From Archaeoglobaceae archaeon (GTDB lineage Archaea > Halobacteriota > Archaeoglobi > Archaeoglobales > Archaeoglobaceae), in contig JALSLC010000003.1 of the NCBI GenBank assembly GCA_026988525.1, positions 1-64,000 of the forward strand: a stretch of DNA of 64,000 nt, in the 5' to 3' direction. Both the position numbers and the translations under genes were made by a program. Below the pieces are notes generated by a model that was given only the letters and a program-made list of their open reading frames with translations, made no database searches and had not been told where the DNA came from. Below are positions 7,368 to 15,724 of this stretch, one piece after another. The stretch's first letter is position 1. Every line of letters starts with the position of its first letter.

Positions 7368-8192
7368 TTGCTATCAAGAATAATTAGACCTGAAATACTG
7401 CAGGTGGAGTCCACTAACGACTGTTTTATGAACTGTAAACCTTGCATGAGAAAGTATTTGGAAAGGCCAGTAGGATACATAGATTTTGAAGACTTCAAAA
7501 AGTTGCCCCTCAGCAGTTTTAAAGAAGTGTGTCTTCATGGATGGGGTGAACCACTCCTCCACCCCAAGATTTTCGATCTTGTGAGGTATGTTAAATCCCT
7601 TGGAATCAAAGCAAGTATGGGGACGAACGGATTTCTCGTGGACAAGTATATAGATGAGATATTCAACAGCGGTTTGGACGAGATTTCTTTCGGAATATAC
7701 ACTTTTAACGGAAGAGAAAAAGCGATTGACAATTTAGAACTACTGATTAAAGAAAAGAGGGAAAGAAATAGCAAAATAACGATTTTCGTTGATATAACTA
7801 TCTTCAAAGACAATTTGGAGGAGATTCCGAAGCTCGTTAAGAGTTTCGTTGATATGGGTGTAGATGGAATAGTTTTACATAGGCTCTTCAATGTTTACAA
7901 GGTCGATCCGAGTGTGGAGTATATATCAAATAAAGAGGAAAAAAACTTATTTAAAGAAGTAAAAAAAATAGGTGGGAAGAAAGTTTACCTTCCAACCAAG
8001 CATATAAAGCCTTGCAGAATAGCGTTTTATACCATGTTTGTTACTTGGGAATGTATGCAATGCTCATGCGTTTATTTAAGTGAAGAGTACCTTGGTGATG
8101 CGAGAACAGACTATGAAACTATGTTAAAAAGACATTTAAAGTTTGTTACGGGGATGAAAAAACATGAAGTATGTAGAAGATGTTTCTGGTAG
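7368..8192 (+). CDS. Radical SAM protein with SPASM-like C-terminal cysteines
   Basis: A 274-residue enzyme. The radical SAM motif CFMNCKPC (C-x3-C-x2-C, about residues 18-25) is followed by GWGEPLLHP, the SAM-binding GGE-like segment, and by TNGF. The C-terminal 70 residues add six cysteines (KPC, WECMQCSC, VCRRC), a pattern like SPASM/twitch domains that bind auxiliary Fe-S clusters, common in peptide-modifying enzymes. The start is a TTG at 7368 after GAGGG at seven bases; no ATG is better placed. The stop overlaps the next gene by 29 bases. Context suggests it acts on something made by this island, possibly the MCxP proteins. The substrate is unproven. Confidence 0.86.
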   Translation: MLSRIIRPEILQVESTNDCFMNCKPCMRKYLERPVGYIDFEDFKKLPLSSFKEVCLHGWGEPLLHPKIFDLVRYVKSLGIKASMGTNGFLVDKYIDEIFNSGLDEISFGIYTFNGREKAIDNLELLIKEKRERNSKITIFVDITIFKDNLEEIPKLVKSFVDMGVDGIVLHRLFNVYKVDPSVEYISNKEEKNLFKEVKKIGGKKVYLPTKHIKPCRIAFYTMFVTWECMQCSCVYLSEEYLGDARTDYETMLKRHLKFVTGMKKHEVCRRCFW

Positions 8193-8712
8193 TTTTGTTG
8201 ATGGCACAATTGAAAAATTATTGATTACTGTTATTTCAGCATATATAATATTCACTCTAATGAGTTATCTGAACTTAAAACCAATTCTTGAAGCAATAAT
8301 CCCTCTTAAAGCCCCGTTTAAAAACATCTCAGTTTTAGGTGGATTTTTAATAGTTTTCTGGGTATCCTTAGCATACAGATCTTGTGGAAGGGGTTATGGT
8401 ATAGCAACTGCCTTGCTTGCAATATCTTTCTGTTTGTTTGTTAGCCCATGGTACGATGTTATAAAGCCCTACTGGTTTAGCTTAGTTGGATTCATATCTT
8501 TCTTGGCTCTTGGAATTTTAACAGAATACGTGAATGGAGGAGTTGCAAACTTAGTTTGCATATTGATAAACTGGTTTTTTGCAGTTTTTGCCGGTATAGT
8601 TGAGTTTCATCCAATAGCGTTTGCTATACTTGGAGTAGTCGCATTTATTTCAGGTTATGTTGGTGATTATGTGGCTGGAAAAGCAATCAATTTAATTAAA
8701 AATGTTTTATAG
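8164..8712 (+). CDS. Polytopic membrane protein, unknown
   Basis: A 182-residue protein with about six hydrophobic segments spread over its whole length and no recognised motif. The ATG at 8164 lies inside the end of the radical SAM gene, a 29-base overlap that implies co-translation. Charged loops are short, so it looks like a channel, anchor or export component rather than an enzyme. I do not recognise the family. Confidence 0.7.
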   Translation: MKYVEDVSGSFVDGTIEKLLITVISAYIIFTLMSYLNLKPILEAIIPLKAPFKNISVLGGFLIVFWVSLAYRSCGRGYGIATALLAISFCLFVSPWYDVIKPYWFSLVGFISFLALGILTEYVNGGVANLVCILINWFFAVFAGIVEFHPIAFAILGVVAFISGYVGDYVAGKAINLIKNVL

Positions 8713-8720
8713 GATATAAT

Positions 8721-9311
8721 ATGAGAGACAAACTAAAAAAGTATCTTGAAAATAAGGAGTATTGGAAAATAAGAAAGCCTTCACTTGCGATGCTATTTCT
8801 CTACGATTCAGATGAATTTTATAGATTTAGGGGTGCTGAGGCCTTAGGTTACCTTTGTAAAGGTAAGACTGCAAGAAACTTTATTTTAAGGCTTTTCTGG
8901 CATTTAAGTGATGAGAGTGGTGCGTATTGTATTGGAGCTCCTCTTGGAATAGCTGAAATTGGAAGGACAAATCCAGATGTTTTTGAAGGATTTAAAAACA
9001 AATTTGTATCTTTAATTGATGATTGGGAAGTTGAAAGAAAGTATGTAGTTTATGGCATGGGTAGAGTTTCACACTTAATAGGAGATACCTATCCAGATTC
9101 AAGAAAAAAGATTGAAGAAGTTTTACTAAACGAATCTGATTGTGAGGTTATTGCCTATTCGATTTTAACAGCTAAGAAACTCAACTGTTGTGTAAATTCA
9201 TGTATTGAAGCAGCTAAAAAGTTAGAGGGTGTAAAAGTTAAGATATACAATGGAGAAAAGTTTATAGAAGTAATATTTCCCGAAATTTTAAACATTAGCT
9301 ATGTTTTTTAA
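8721..9311 (+). CDS. HEAT-repeat-like protein (DVU0298-like)
   Basis: A 196-residue soluble helical-repeat protein. The segment with LSDESGAYCIGAPLGIAEIG followed by VVYGMGRVSHL resembles a family I remember as DVU0298-like, found in sulfate-reducing bacteria and Archaeoglobi, with degenerate HEAT repeats. It starts nine bases after the membrane protein and ends the rightward island operon. Such repeats usually bind other proteins, so an accessory or assembly role is likely but unproven. The family name is from memory. Confidence 0.65.
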   Translation: MRDKLKKYLENKEYWKIRKPSLAMLFLYDSDEFYRFRGAEALGYLCKGKTARNFILRLFWHLSDESGAYCIGAPLGIAEIGRTNPDVFEGFKNKFVSLIDDWEVERKYVVYGMGRVSHLIGDTYPDSRKKIEEVLLNESDCEVIAYSILTAKKLNCCVNSCIEAAKKLEGVKVKIYNGEKFIEVIFPEILNISYVF

Positions 9312-9341
9312 TTTTTTAGTTAAATCTTGTTAAATCCTGAT

Positions 9342-9737
9342 TTAATCCCAATGCCTTCCTCTCCTCCTCCTTCTACCACGAAATTCAAAGTTTAAAATTT
9401 TTCCACATTTTGGGCAAGAAACTGCACCCAACTCTGCTGAAAACGGTATTTTCCAAGAGTAACCACACTCTCTACAAACTACAACTCTCGATATATCACC
9501 AAATACATTTATACTGGCTCCTCCTACTACTGCAATACTTGCTTTTCTTCTTGCCTCTTTTAAGATTCTATGGAATGTGGGCTGAGATACTCCCATTCTC
9601 TCAGCAGCTTCTATCTGGGTTAGTCCTTCTATATCCGATAACCTGAGTGCTTCAAGCTCTTCTGGAGTAAACTCCACAATTCCAGGATAAGCGGGAAATT
9701 CTGAGAAAAATCTTCTGCATCTTCTTCTTGGCATCAC
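9342..9737 (-). CDS. DUF134 family DNA-binding protein
   Basis: A 131-residue regulator. It has a helix-turn-helix of the sigma-70 region 4 type (ALRLSDIEGLTQIEAAERMG, then VSQPTFHRILKEARRK, residues about 30-68), followed by a Zn-ribbon (CRECGYSW ... CPKCGK, about 93-115), and basic arginine-rich ends (MPRRRCRRF and RGRRRRRGRHW). This is the DUF134 architecture. The target is unknown. The start overlaps the stop of the 95-residue gene by four bases. M2 is an equally good start. Confidence 0.9.
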   Translation of the reverse strand: MMPRRRCRRFFSEFPAYPGIVEFTPEELEALRLSDIEGLTQIEAAERMGVSQPTFHRILKEARRKASIAVVGGASINVFGDISRVVVCRECGYSWKIPFSAELGAVSCPKCGKILNFEFRGRRRRRGRHWD

Positions 9738-10021
9738 ACCTCACCATAAGGTTTTATCTCCAATTCTACATAATCACCAACTTTTAATTCAAGTTCACTG
9801 TATTGAGCGTAGTCGAGAGTTATGTATGCATCATCCACAATAGAATTAACACATGCATTACCGATTTGTTTACTAAACTCCACTAATCTAAATGGATCGC
9901 TGAAAACTTCTTCTACTTTTGGTGCAGCAAATCCCCTTTTTTCAGAAAGTTTCATATATACAATTACGTGATTGTCATCTCTCATTTCTATTTTTGTTAT
10001 TCTGTACTTCATATCTACCAC
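9734..10021 (-). CDS. Small conserved protein, possibly arcadin-1-like
   Basis: A 95-residue, probably beta-rich cytosolic protein beginning MVDMKYRITKIEMRDD and ending VGDYVELEIKPYGEV. There are no catalytic motifs, cysteine clusters or membrane segments. I tentatively connect it with short arcadin-1-like proteins of Euryarchaeota, but only weakly and from memory. It lies between, and almost touches, the HD-domain gene and the DUF134 gene, so all three form one leftward transcript. Confidence 0.6.
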   Translation of the reverse strand: MVDMKYRITKIEMRDDNHVIVYMKLSEKRGFAAPKVEEVFSDPFRLVEFSKQIGNACVNSIVDDAYITLDYAQYSELELKVGDYVELEIKPYGEV

Positions 10022-10022
10022 C

Positions 10023-10565
10023 TTAGAACTTCATTCCACTAACTTTTTCTATTTCTTCTTTAAGTTTTAAGGCTCTTTCCAAACTTCTATCCACTATCCA
10101 CTTTTCCTTAACACGATTTTTTAATTCTTTTAATTTTTCGTAAAATTCTTTAAAACTTGCTCTTTTCCTATCGAATATTAGGTTATCTGCAAATGTTACT
10201 ATTTTCTCTTCTAATGTTTCAGGCATAAAATCTTTTTCAGGTAAACCTAATGCTTTAGCTTCTTCAGCTTTAATTCCGCAGGAGAAATGTCTTTCAGCAA
10301 TTTTAACTATTTTTTCATCTAAACCTTCTTTCCTTAGTATTTCTCCAGAAACAACGAAATGCTCAATTCCATGTGTTTTTGCTCTACCAATATCGTGCAG
10401 TAGAGCACCTAATCTCACAGCATCTATATCTACATTGTATCCTCTTTTTTTTGCATTTTCAGCTATTTCCAATGCAAGTTTTGCAACTTCAATACAGTGC
10501 TCTCTTACATTTTCTGGTAGGTTGTACTTATCCCATATTTTTTCTACTATCTCAGGAATTTTCAT
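10023..10565 (-). CDS. HD-domain hydrolase (TIGR00295-like)
   Basis: A 180-residue HD-superfamily phosphohydrolase. The metal ligands are visible as EHCIEVAKLA (first His), LLHDIGRAKTHGIEH (HD pair plus extra His) and a later KIVTFADNLIF Asp. Length and motif spacing fit the archaeal TIGR00295 family, whose substrates are probably nucleotides or phosphates. It is first in a three-gene leftward group with the 95-residue protein and DUF134. Confidence 0.86.
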   Translation of the reverse strand: MKIPEIVEKIWDKYNLPENVREHCIEVAKLALEIAENAKKRGYNVDIDAVRLGALLHDIGRAKTHGIEHFVVSGEILRKEGLDEKIVKIAERHFSCGIKAEEAKALGLPEKDFMPETLEEKIVTFADNLIFDRKRASFKEFYEKLKELKNRVKEKWIVDRSLERALKLKEEIEKVSGMKF

Positions 10566-10581
10566 AGTTTGGTCACCTAAT

Positions 10582-11661
10582 TTAAAAGAAACAGCTCCAG
10601 TATAATGAATGTATCTTTTTAACTCTTTCTACAGTACTTCTAACTTTTACTATTGCGTTTGGATCCTTTACTTTTTTTAGAATTTTTAAGTATGATTCTG
10701 GCTCCCTAATATTTGAAGTATCTAATCCAGCCATAGCTGCAATTATTGCTAAATTTGTGTAAGGTAGAGCCATCTCTATACTATATCCGCCCTCTAATAC
10801 AGCAAACATCCTTCCTTCACACAACTCTTTTGCAAGGTTTTTTGCTTTACTCATCAATCTTGCATAACCATTTGCTGTAAGAGCTAAAGATGTGAGTGGA
10901 TCTGTAAAATGATTGTCCTGACCAGCTGAGATTGCTATAAACTCTGGTCTAAAACTATGTGCAATTGGCTCAATTATTTCATCAAAAACAAGCATGTAAC
11001 ATTCATCTCCCGCTCCTGGAGGTAGTGGTACATTAACAGTATATCCTTCACCTTCTCCAGCACCTACTTCATCGGGATATCCTGTTCCAGGATACAATGG
11101 CATTTGATGAAGGGATATGAATAATACTGTGGGATCTTTGTAAAATATTTCTTGTGTTCCGTCTCCGTGGTGGGCATCCCAATCTAAAATTAATATTCTG
11201 CTAAAGCCTCTTTTTCTTTGTAACCATCTAACAGCTATAGCTATGTTGTTTAAATAGCAAAATCCTGCACCTATATTTGGTTTTGCGTGATGCCCAGGGG
11301 GTCTTACCATAGCAAAAGCATTTTCGGCAATACCATCTGCTACTAACTTAGCGGCAGTAATCGCTCCACCAGCAGCTAATAAAGCACCTTCATACAATCC
11401 AACAGGTATTACAGTATCCCAGTCTATAATTCCACCAGTTTTACTCTCTCTTTTTAGAAACTCGAGATAATCCTTAGTATGTACTGCAAGTATATCTTCC
11501 TCTTCAGCTTTTTCGGGAGGAACAATTTTTACATTAAATTCGAATATTCCTTCTTCATTTAACTGATCTAAGGTATAAGCAAGCCTTTCTTTTCTTTCTG
11601 GATGAGTAGAAGTTTGCTCATGTTCTAAGTATGATTTATGAAATACTAATGCTGTCTTCAT
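10582..11661 (-). CDS. Histone deacetylase / acetoin-utilisation family deacetylase
   Basis: A 359-residue Zn-dependent deacylase. Motifs visible are RPPGHHA (about residue 119), DWDAHHGDGTQ with the Asp/His metal ligands, SLHQMPLYPGTG, and ISAGQDNHFTDPL. The frame extends 18 codons further upstream, but that lies in the exported PLD gene. MKTALVFHKSYLEH is the normal family start, five bases after the upstream stop. Substrates could be acetylated proteins such as Alba or small acetylated amines; the sequence does not say which. Confidence 0.9.
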   Translation of the reverse strand: MKTALVFHKSYLEHEQTSTHPERKERLAYTLDQLNEEGIFEFNVKIVPPEKAEEEDILAVHTKDYLEFLKRESKTGGIIDWDTVIPVGLYEGALLAAGGAITAAKLVADGIAENAFAMVRPPGHHAKPNIGAGFCYLNNIAIAVRWLQRKRGFSRILILDWDAHHGDGTQEIFYKDPTVLFISLHQMPLYPGTGYPDEVGAGEGEGYTVNVPLPPGAGDECYMLVFDEIIEPIAHSFRPEFIAISAGQDNHFTDPLTSLALTANGYARLMSKAKNLAKELCEGRMFAVLEGGYSIEMALPYTNLAIIAAMAGLDTSNIREPESYLKILKKVKDPNAIVKVRSTVERVKKIHSLYWSCFF

Positions 11662-11665
11662 ATTT

Positions 11666-13057
11666 TTACATCTTCTTTCTTGGTAATAAAATTTTGTAGT
11701 ATGAGAGTGTTGCAAACAACAATGTTGCTATGATTGCGAAAAATACAATAAAAAGCAAAAATTTGCTTTTATTGATCTTAAAACTTTTAATTCCGAAATT
11801 ATAATCGTCCATAAATTTTTTAGCTAACCAGTCACTAACTTTACCATACACAATAACACCCATCTCCCTATTCATTTCAAGACCACATTTATCTAAGTTT
11901 GCACTTGTAATTATTGCTTTTTCATCTGAAATTATCAATTTACCGTGGATATGTGGATAAAATTTTACAGAAACGTTTGGAATACTTTCCAAGTATTTAC
12001 AGTTGTCTATTTTACTTAGCAAAATTAGTATTTTAACTCTCTTTGAAGCATTTTTTATTGCATTTATGAGTTCGGGATAATATAACAAGTAAGGTGCCTC
12101 TATGTATAGTCTATTTTTTGCAGAATTTATCGTTTCAATAATTGGATTATGAACGCTGCAGTCGGGTAGAATAAATATAGTGATTTTACCTTTAAACTCT
12201 TTTTTATTAATTTTAGAAAATTTGTTGTTGTTAATTAAATAGTAACGACGAGTTTTCTTTGGAAATCCATCTACATACATTTTATCGTGTTGTATAACTT
12301 TGAACAGAAAATTGGATACGTTTTTATCTTTAAAAACTACGTAGTAACCTCTATTACACCATTTCCAATTTTCAGTAGTTATAATGCTCTCTGTTACATT
12401 ATTTCTCCATAAAATTGCAAATTTGTAGTGAAAAAATCTGTAGCTGCCTGCTAAAAAATGAACATTTTTTAAATTTAGTTCTTGTGATGGTGTCCCTCCA
12501 ACCGTATTTTTTTCTAAGTAGTATGTTACATTTTCTGAATTTATGGCAGGATATGTATAGGTGTATGAAAACACAATAGCTTTTTCACATTCGAATTTAT
12601 AATTTGATGGAGATTGAATTATTGTGTATGTTGTGTTCAAAGTTATTGGTTTAAAGTTTGACCAATCCTCATAACATATATGCCAATAATTAGTTTTATA
12701 AAAAATTTCACCTTTTTTAGCGTTTTTATACGTAAAATTTGAGATATTGTTACCATCTTTAAGTACAATTTTTGCACCTCTATTTGGCAGTACTATTCCA
12801 TCTTCTATGTAAGGTTTTAAATTTTTAAATTCTGGAAACTCTTTAAGAAAGGCAGTTTTATTGTTGGTAATAATCGTAAGACTAAAGACATCTTTTTTCC
12901 AAATTTTTTTGCCTATTACTTTCAAACTACAGTTTGAGCAATTCGCGACAATCCATTCAGCTTTGTAATTTTTTTCAGGGTTTGGACATACAGCAATTAG
13001 TCCGTGCCCTGTTAATGGAGGTAAAATAAGTAGAAGTAGAAATAACTCCTTTTTCAT
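11666..13057 (-). CDS. Exported, membrane-anchored PLD-like protein
   Basis: A 463-residue protein with an N-terminal signal peptide (MKKELFLLLLILPPLTGHG), an extracytoplasmic region with several N-x-S/T sites, and a C-terminal membrane helix (FLLFIVFFAIIATLLFATL) followed by basic residues. The second half has a perfect PLD motif, HGKLIISD, then TSANLD. The first half has a degenerate copy: HYK, then TTENW, then NRGYYVVF, with the motif Asp replaced. The early region DGIVLPNRGAKIVLKDG looks like a lamin-tail-type beta domain. Family members act on phosphodiesters outside the cell. Whether a site with one canonical and one degenerate HKD half is active is unclear. Confidence 0.82.
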   Translation of the reverse strand: MKKELFLLLLILPPLTGHGLIAVCPNPEKNYKAEWIVANCSNCSLKVIGKKIWKKDVFSLTIITNNKTAFLKEFPEFKNLKPYIEDGIVLPNRGAKIVLKDGNNISNFTYKNAKKGEIFYKTNYWHICYEDWSNFKPITLNTTYTIIQSPSNYKFECEKAIVFSYTYTYPAINSENVTYYLEKNTVGGTPSQELNLKNVHFLAGSYRFFHYKFAILWRNNVTESIITTENWKWCNRGYYVVFKDKNVSNFLFKVIQHDKMYVDGFPKKTRRYYLINNNKFSKINKKEFKGKITIFILPDCSVHNPIIETINSAKNRLYIEAPYLLYYPELINAIKNASKRVKILILLSKIDNCKYLESIPNVSVKFYPHIHGKLIISDEKAIITSANLDKCGLEMNREMGVIVYGKVSDWLAKKFMDDYNFGIKSFKINKSKFLLFIVFFAIIATLLFATLSYYKILLPRKKM

Positions 13058-13058
13058 T

Positions 13059-13550
13059 TTAATCTTTTAATGGTAAGTACATTTCATAGTCATAGCATGA
13101 ATCCATAACTTTAAATCCCATTTTCTTAAAAACGTGAATTGCTCTAACGTTGCACCTCGATGTAGTTAAAAATATTCCTCTTAGTCCTTTTTCCTTAGCC
13201 ATCTCAATTATTTCTTTCATCATTTTTTGACCAAGGCCAAGATTTTGGTAACCTCTTAATATAAATATGCATAACTCTCCAGTGTTATTTCCAGCGGGAA
13301 TTATTGCAACATGGCCAACTATCTTGTTATCACATTCAGCAACAAGTGAAAAGCCACTATCAAGTATGTATTCTACCCAAGCTTCTATTGCTGGCTTAGA
13401 TACAGGAGGTAATCCTAAGCATCTATCTTCAGGATGAAAGTTGAGATACATCTCTACAAGCTTGTCTTTATCTCTTATTGTAGCAGGACGTATCGTTATC
13501 TTTTTTCCATTTTTTGTAATAAAATTTAAATAATGATTAAGCTTCATCAT
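13059..13550 (-). CDS. GNAT N-acetyltransferase
   Basis: A 163-residue GCN5-related acetyltransferase. The acetyl-CoA loop is visible as LRGYQNLGLGQKMMKEI (about residues 97-113), with the preceding beta-4 strand GELCIFI and the C-terminal FKKMGFKVMDSCYDYEMYL typical of the fold. The substrate is unknown. The gene is one base from the PLD-like gene and probably starts the transcript that runs on through the deacetylase. That places an acetyltransferase and a deacetylase in one operon, an association worth noting. Confidence 0.87.
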   Translation of the reverse strand: MMKLNHYLNFITKNGKKITIRPATIRDKDKLVEMYLNFHPEDRCLGLPPVSKPAIEAWVEYILDSGFSLVAECDNKIVGHVAIIPAGNNTGELCIFILRGYQNLGLGQKMMKEIIEMAKEKGLRGIFLTTSRCNVRAIHVFKKMGFKVMDSCYDYEMYLPLKD

Positions 13551-13707
13551 ATCTTAATGTTATAACTTCTCATATATAATTTCTTTTATGGATGATTAAT
13601 AATTATATCTATTAATCAATACTGTTGAATTGAAAGAGTTTTAGTTCAACTTTTTAGATGTAAGACTAAAATAAAATATACAAAACAGATAAAAATAAAT
13701 TAAAAAA

Positions 13708-14823
13708 TTATATTTTTTCAAACCTGTCTTCAAGTTTTTCGAGAACTTTTGGCAACGTAGTGTACTCCATATCTTCATGTGGCAATCTGTGTGGCTCAAA
13801 TGGACCGTGTCTTCTCATGTATTCAGCTATTTCTTGTGCTTTCTGCCTTGTATAATCAAAAGCAGGATCATCAAACATATCTACAGGTCCTACTAACCAG
13901 CTCTCTCCAACTTGGAATCCTGCACCAATCACTCTTGGAGGGCCATCAAATCTTGTACACTTTGCGTACTTGAATGGGACTGGCATTAATGGTCCGTTAT
14001 GACTGCCTCTCATCCATCCACTAACAAGGTGCGGAAATGCAAAAGCCTCAAGAACTTCTCCCACTGCCGGTAGACCACTCTGAGCTCTTACAAGAGCAAC
14101 AGGATCATCTTTTCCAACGTACTCTCCAGCAATTTGATATAGCTTCTCAGTACTTACAACAGCAACTGGCTCGTCAGCAGGGAGTTTTCCACCTTCTTTG
14201 GGGTAAACTCTTTTTATTACAAATCTTGATTTTCCTCCTATCAATGCTAATATATCGTACATTTCTTCAGGTGTTTTCATGAAAACTCTTTTGTGTTCCA
14301 TTATGTCCCAGATTTCAAAAACAAATCCGTTGTGAAGTGATGGATCTATAACCAATCCTGCTGTATTAAATGGATCTGCAAACATTCTGAATATAGGTAG
14401 GTTGAATGCTCCCGGCTCGGTTTTATCCATCATAAATGCTATTAGCGGTTCTGATTTTCTTGGAGTAAATTCCATTTCAGCCACTCCGGGACCCATTCCC
14501 CTCACATTTCCAGAAAAAGCATCTTTTAACAAATCCTGTCCAGCACCATATAACTTTAGTTCTTTGGCTTTAGCTGTACATTTTTCAAACACTTCCCATG
14601 CTATTCCGTGGATTTTTTCACTATCAACACCTTCTTTGTGAAGCATAATTAGTTCGGTATCATCACCGCAATTTAGAACTCTATAATCTAATATATCTCC
14701 ACTCTGTTTTTTATCTTCAAGAATAGACTTTGCAACTTCAATTGTTTCATCCCATACAACAGCATGTCCTGGGCAACTGCCTATATCAGCCTTTATTAGG
14801 CTTACGGTAATTTTTTCAGCCAT
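13708..14823 (-). CDS. fbp: Fructose-1,6-bisphosphate aldolase/phosphatase
   Basis: A 371-residue bifunctional gluconeogenic enzyme (class V FBPase) that condenses triose phosphates and dephosphorylates the product to fructose 6-phosphate. Diagnostic segments are VSLIKADIGSCPGH at the N-terminus, GPGVAEMEFTPRKSEP, MFADPFNTAGLVIDP, and DMFDDPAFDYTRQKAQEIA containing the tyrosine region of the aldolase state. Length is normal. It stands alone, divergent from the KaiC-like gene. This enzyme is typical of archaea and deep-branching thermophiles. Confidence 0.96.
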   Translation of the reverse strand: MAEKITVSLIKADIGSCPGHAVVWDETIEVAKSILEDKKQSGDILDYRVLNCGDDTELIMLHKEGVDSEKIHGIAWEVFEKCTAKAKELKLYGAGQDLLKDAFSGNVRGMGPGVAEMEFTPRKSEPLIAFMMDKTEPGAFNLPIFRMFADPFNTAGLVIDPSLHNGFVFEIWDIMEHKRVFMKTPEEMYDILALIGGKSRFVIKRVYPKEGGKLPADEPVAVVSTEKLYQIAGEYVGKDDPVALVRAQSGLPAVGEVLEAFAFPHLVSGWMRGSHNGPLMPVPFKYAKCTRFDGPPRVIGAGFQVGESWLVGPVDMFDDPAFDYTRQKAQEIAEYMRRHGPFEPHRLPHEDMEYTTLPKVLEKLEDRFEKI

Positions 14824-14940
14824 ATTATTATAACTACCACAAACAATTTAAACTTTTGGTATGTAGTAAAAAATAAAAATATTCGATGATGATGTCATAA
14901 TTGTGAGAACATTAATAACATTAATAAGTTTCTCGAAATA

Positions 14941-14969
14941 TATTTAAACTTAATAGAAACTTAGGAGGT
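14941..14969 (+). promoter_or_regulatory. TATA box and ribosome site of the KaiC-like gene
   Basis: TATTTAAAC (14941-14949) is a good archaeal TATA box, and GGAGGT (14964-14969) lies seven bases before the ATG at 14977. The distance from TATA to ATG implies a very short leader that still contains the ribosome site. Confidence 0.65.
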
Positions 14970-14976
14970 TAATAAT

Positions 14977-15723
14977 ATGAGTGAAGGAAGTAAATTGGAA
15001 AGAGTACCAACTGGAATTCCGGGATTTGATGAATTGTGTGATGGCGGATTAATAAGGGATAGGTCATACCTTGTAACAGGTACATCTGGTTCTGGAAAAA
15101 CAATATTTGCTATGCAATTCTTACTTAATGGAATTAGGCAGTACAATGAACCGGGTATATTTGTTGCTACTGAAGAAAGACCTCAGCACATAAGAGAGCA
15201 TTTCTCTACTTTTGGATGGGATATTGAGAAATATGAAGATGAAAATATGCTTGCTATAGTAGATGCTACATCAACCAAAATTGGTCTGCCAACTGATGAA
15301 AAGTATGTAGATATAAGACCGTTTGATACGAGATCTTTGATAGACAATGTTATTACAATACAAGACGAAATTGGAGCTCTCAGATGTGCTTTAGATTCTA
15401 CGACATCCATAGGATTTGCTATACAAGATCCGGCTAAGTTTAGAGTAGAATTACTCAGAATATCTACAACTTTTGAAGTTCTGGGTTTAACGTCAATTTT
15501 AACTTGCGAAGTTATTGAAAATGGTGCCATAAGTAGATTCGGTGTGGAGAACTTTGTTACAGAGGGTACCATAGTATTATACTACCAAAAGTATGAAAAC
15601 ACCAGAACGAGAAGCTTGGAGATATTCAAGATGAGAGGTAGCAACCATAGTAAAAAGACACATCACTTTGTTATAGATAGCAATGGAATTACTGTTCACC
15701 CAGGAGAGGAGGTTTACAGCTGA
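14977..15723 (+). CDS. Single-domain KaiC-like RecA-fold ATPase
   Basis: A 248-residue KaiC/RadA-type ATPase. PTGIPGFDELCDGGL at the N-terminus is the KaiC entry motif, GTSGSGKT (about 37-44) is Walker A, TEERPQ carries the catalytic glutamates, and CALDSTTS is the Walker B end. Archaea have many such single-domain paralogues in signalling and archaellum regulation (FlaH is one). It is translationally linked to the membrane protein at 15725, whose ATG follows the TGA by one base, so the pair probably forms a sensor-ATPase unit. Confidence 0.9.
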   Translation: MSEGSKLERVPTGIPGFDELCDGGLIRDRSYLVTGTSGSGKTIFAMQFLLNGIRQYNEPGIFVATEERPQHIREHFSTFGWDIEKYEDENMLAIVDATSTKIGLPTDEKYVDIRPFDTRSLIDNVITIQDEIGALRCALDSTTSIGFAIQDPAKFRVELLRISTTFEVLGLTSILTCEVIENGAISRFGVENFVTEGTIVLYYQKYENTRTRSLEIFKMRGSNHSKKTHHFVIDSNGITVHPGEEVYS

Positions 15724-15724
15724 G

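Noticed and set aside
14886-14920. GATGATGATG region before the KaiC-like gene as a second C/D RNA
   Set aside because: Only a C-like box is present; there are no correctly spaced CTGA boxes or closing stem.
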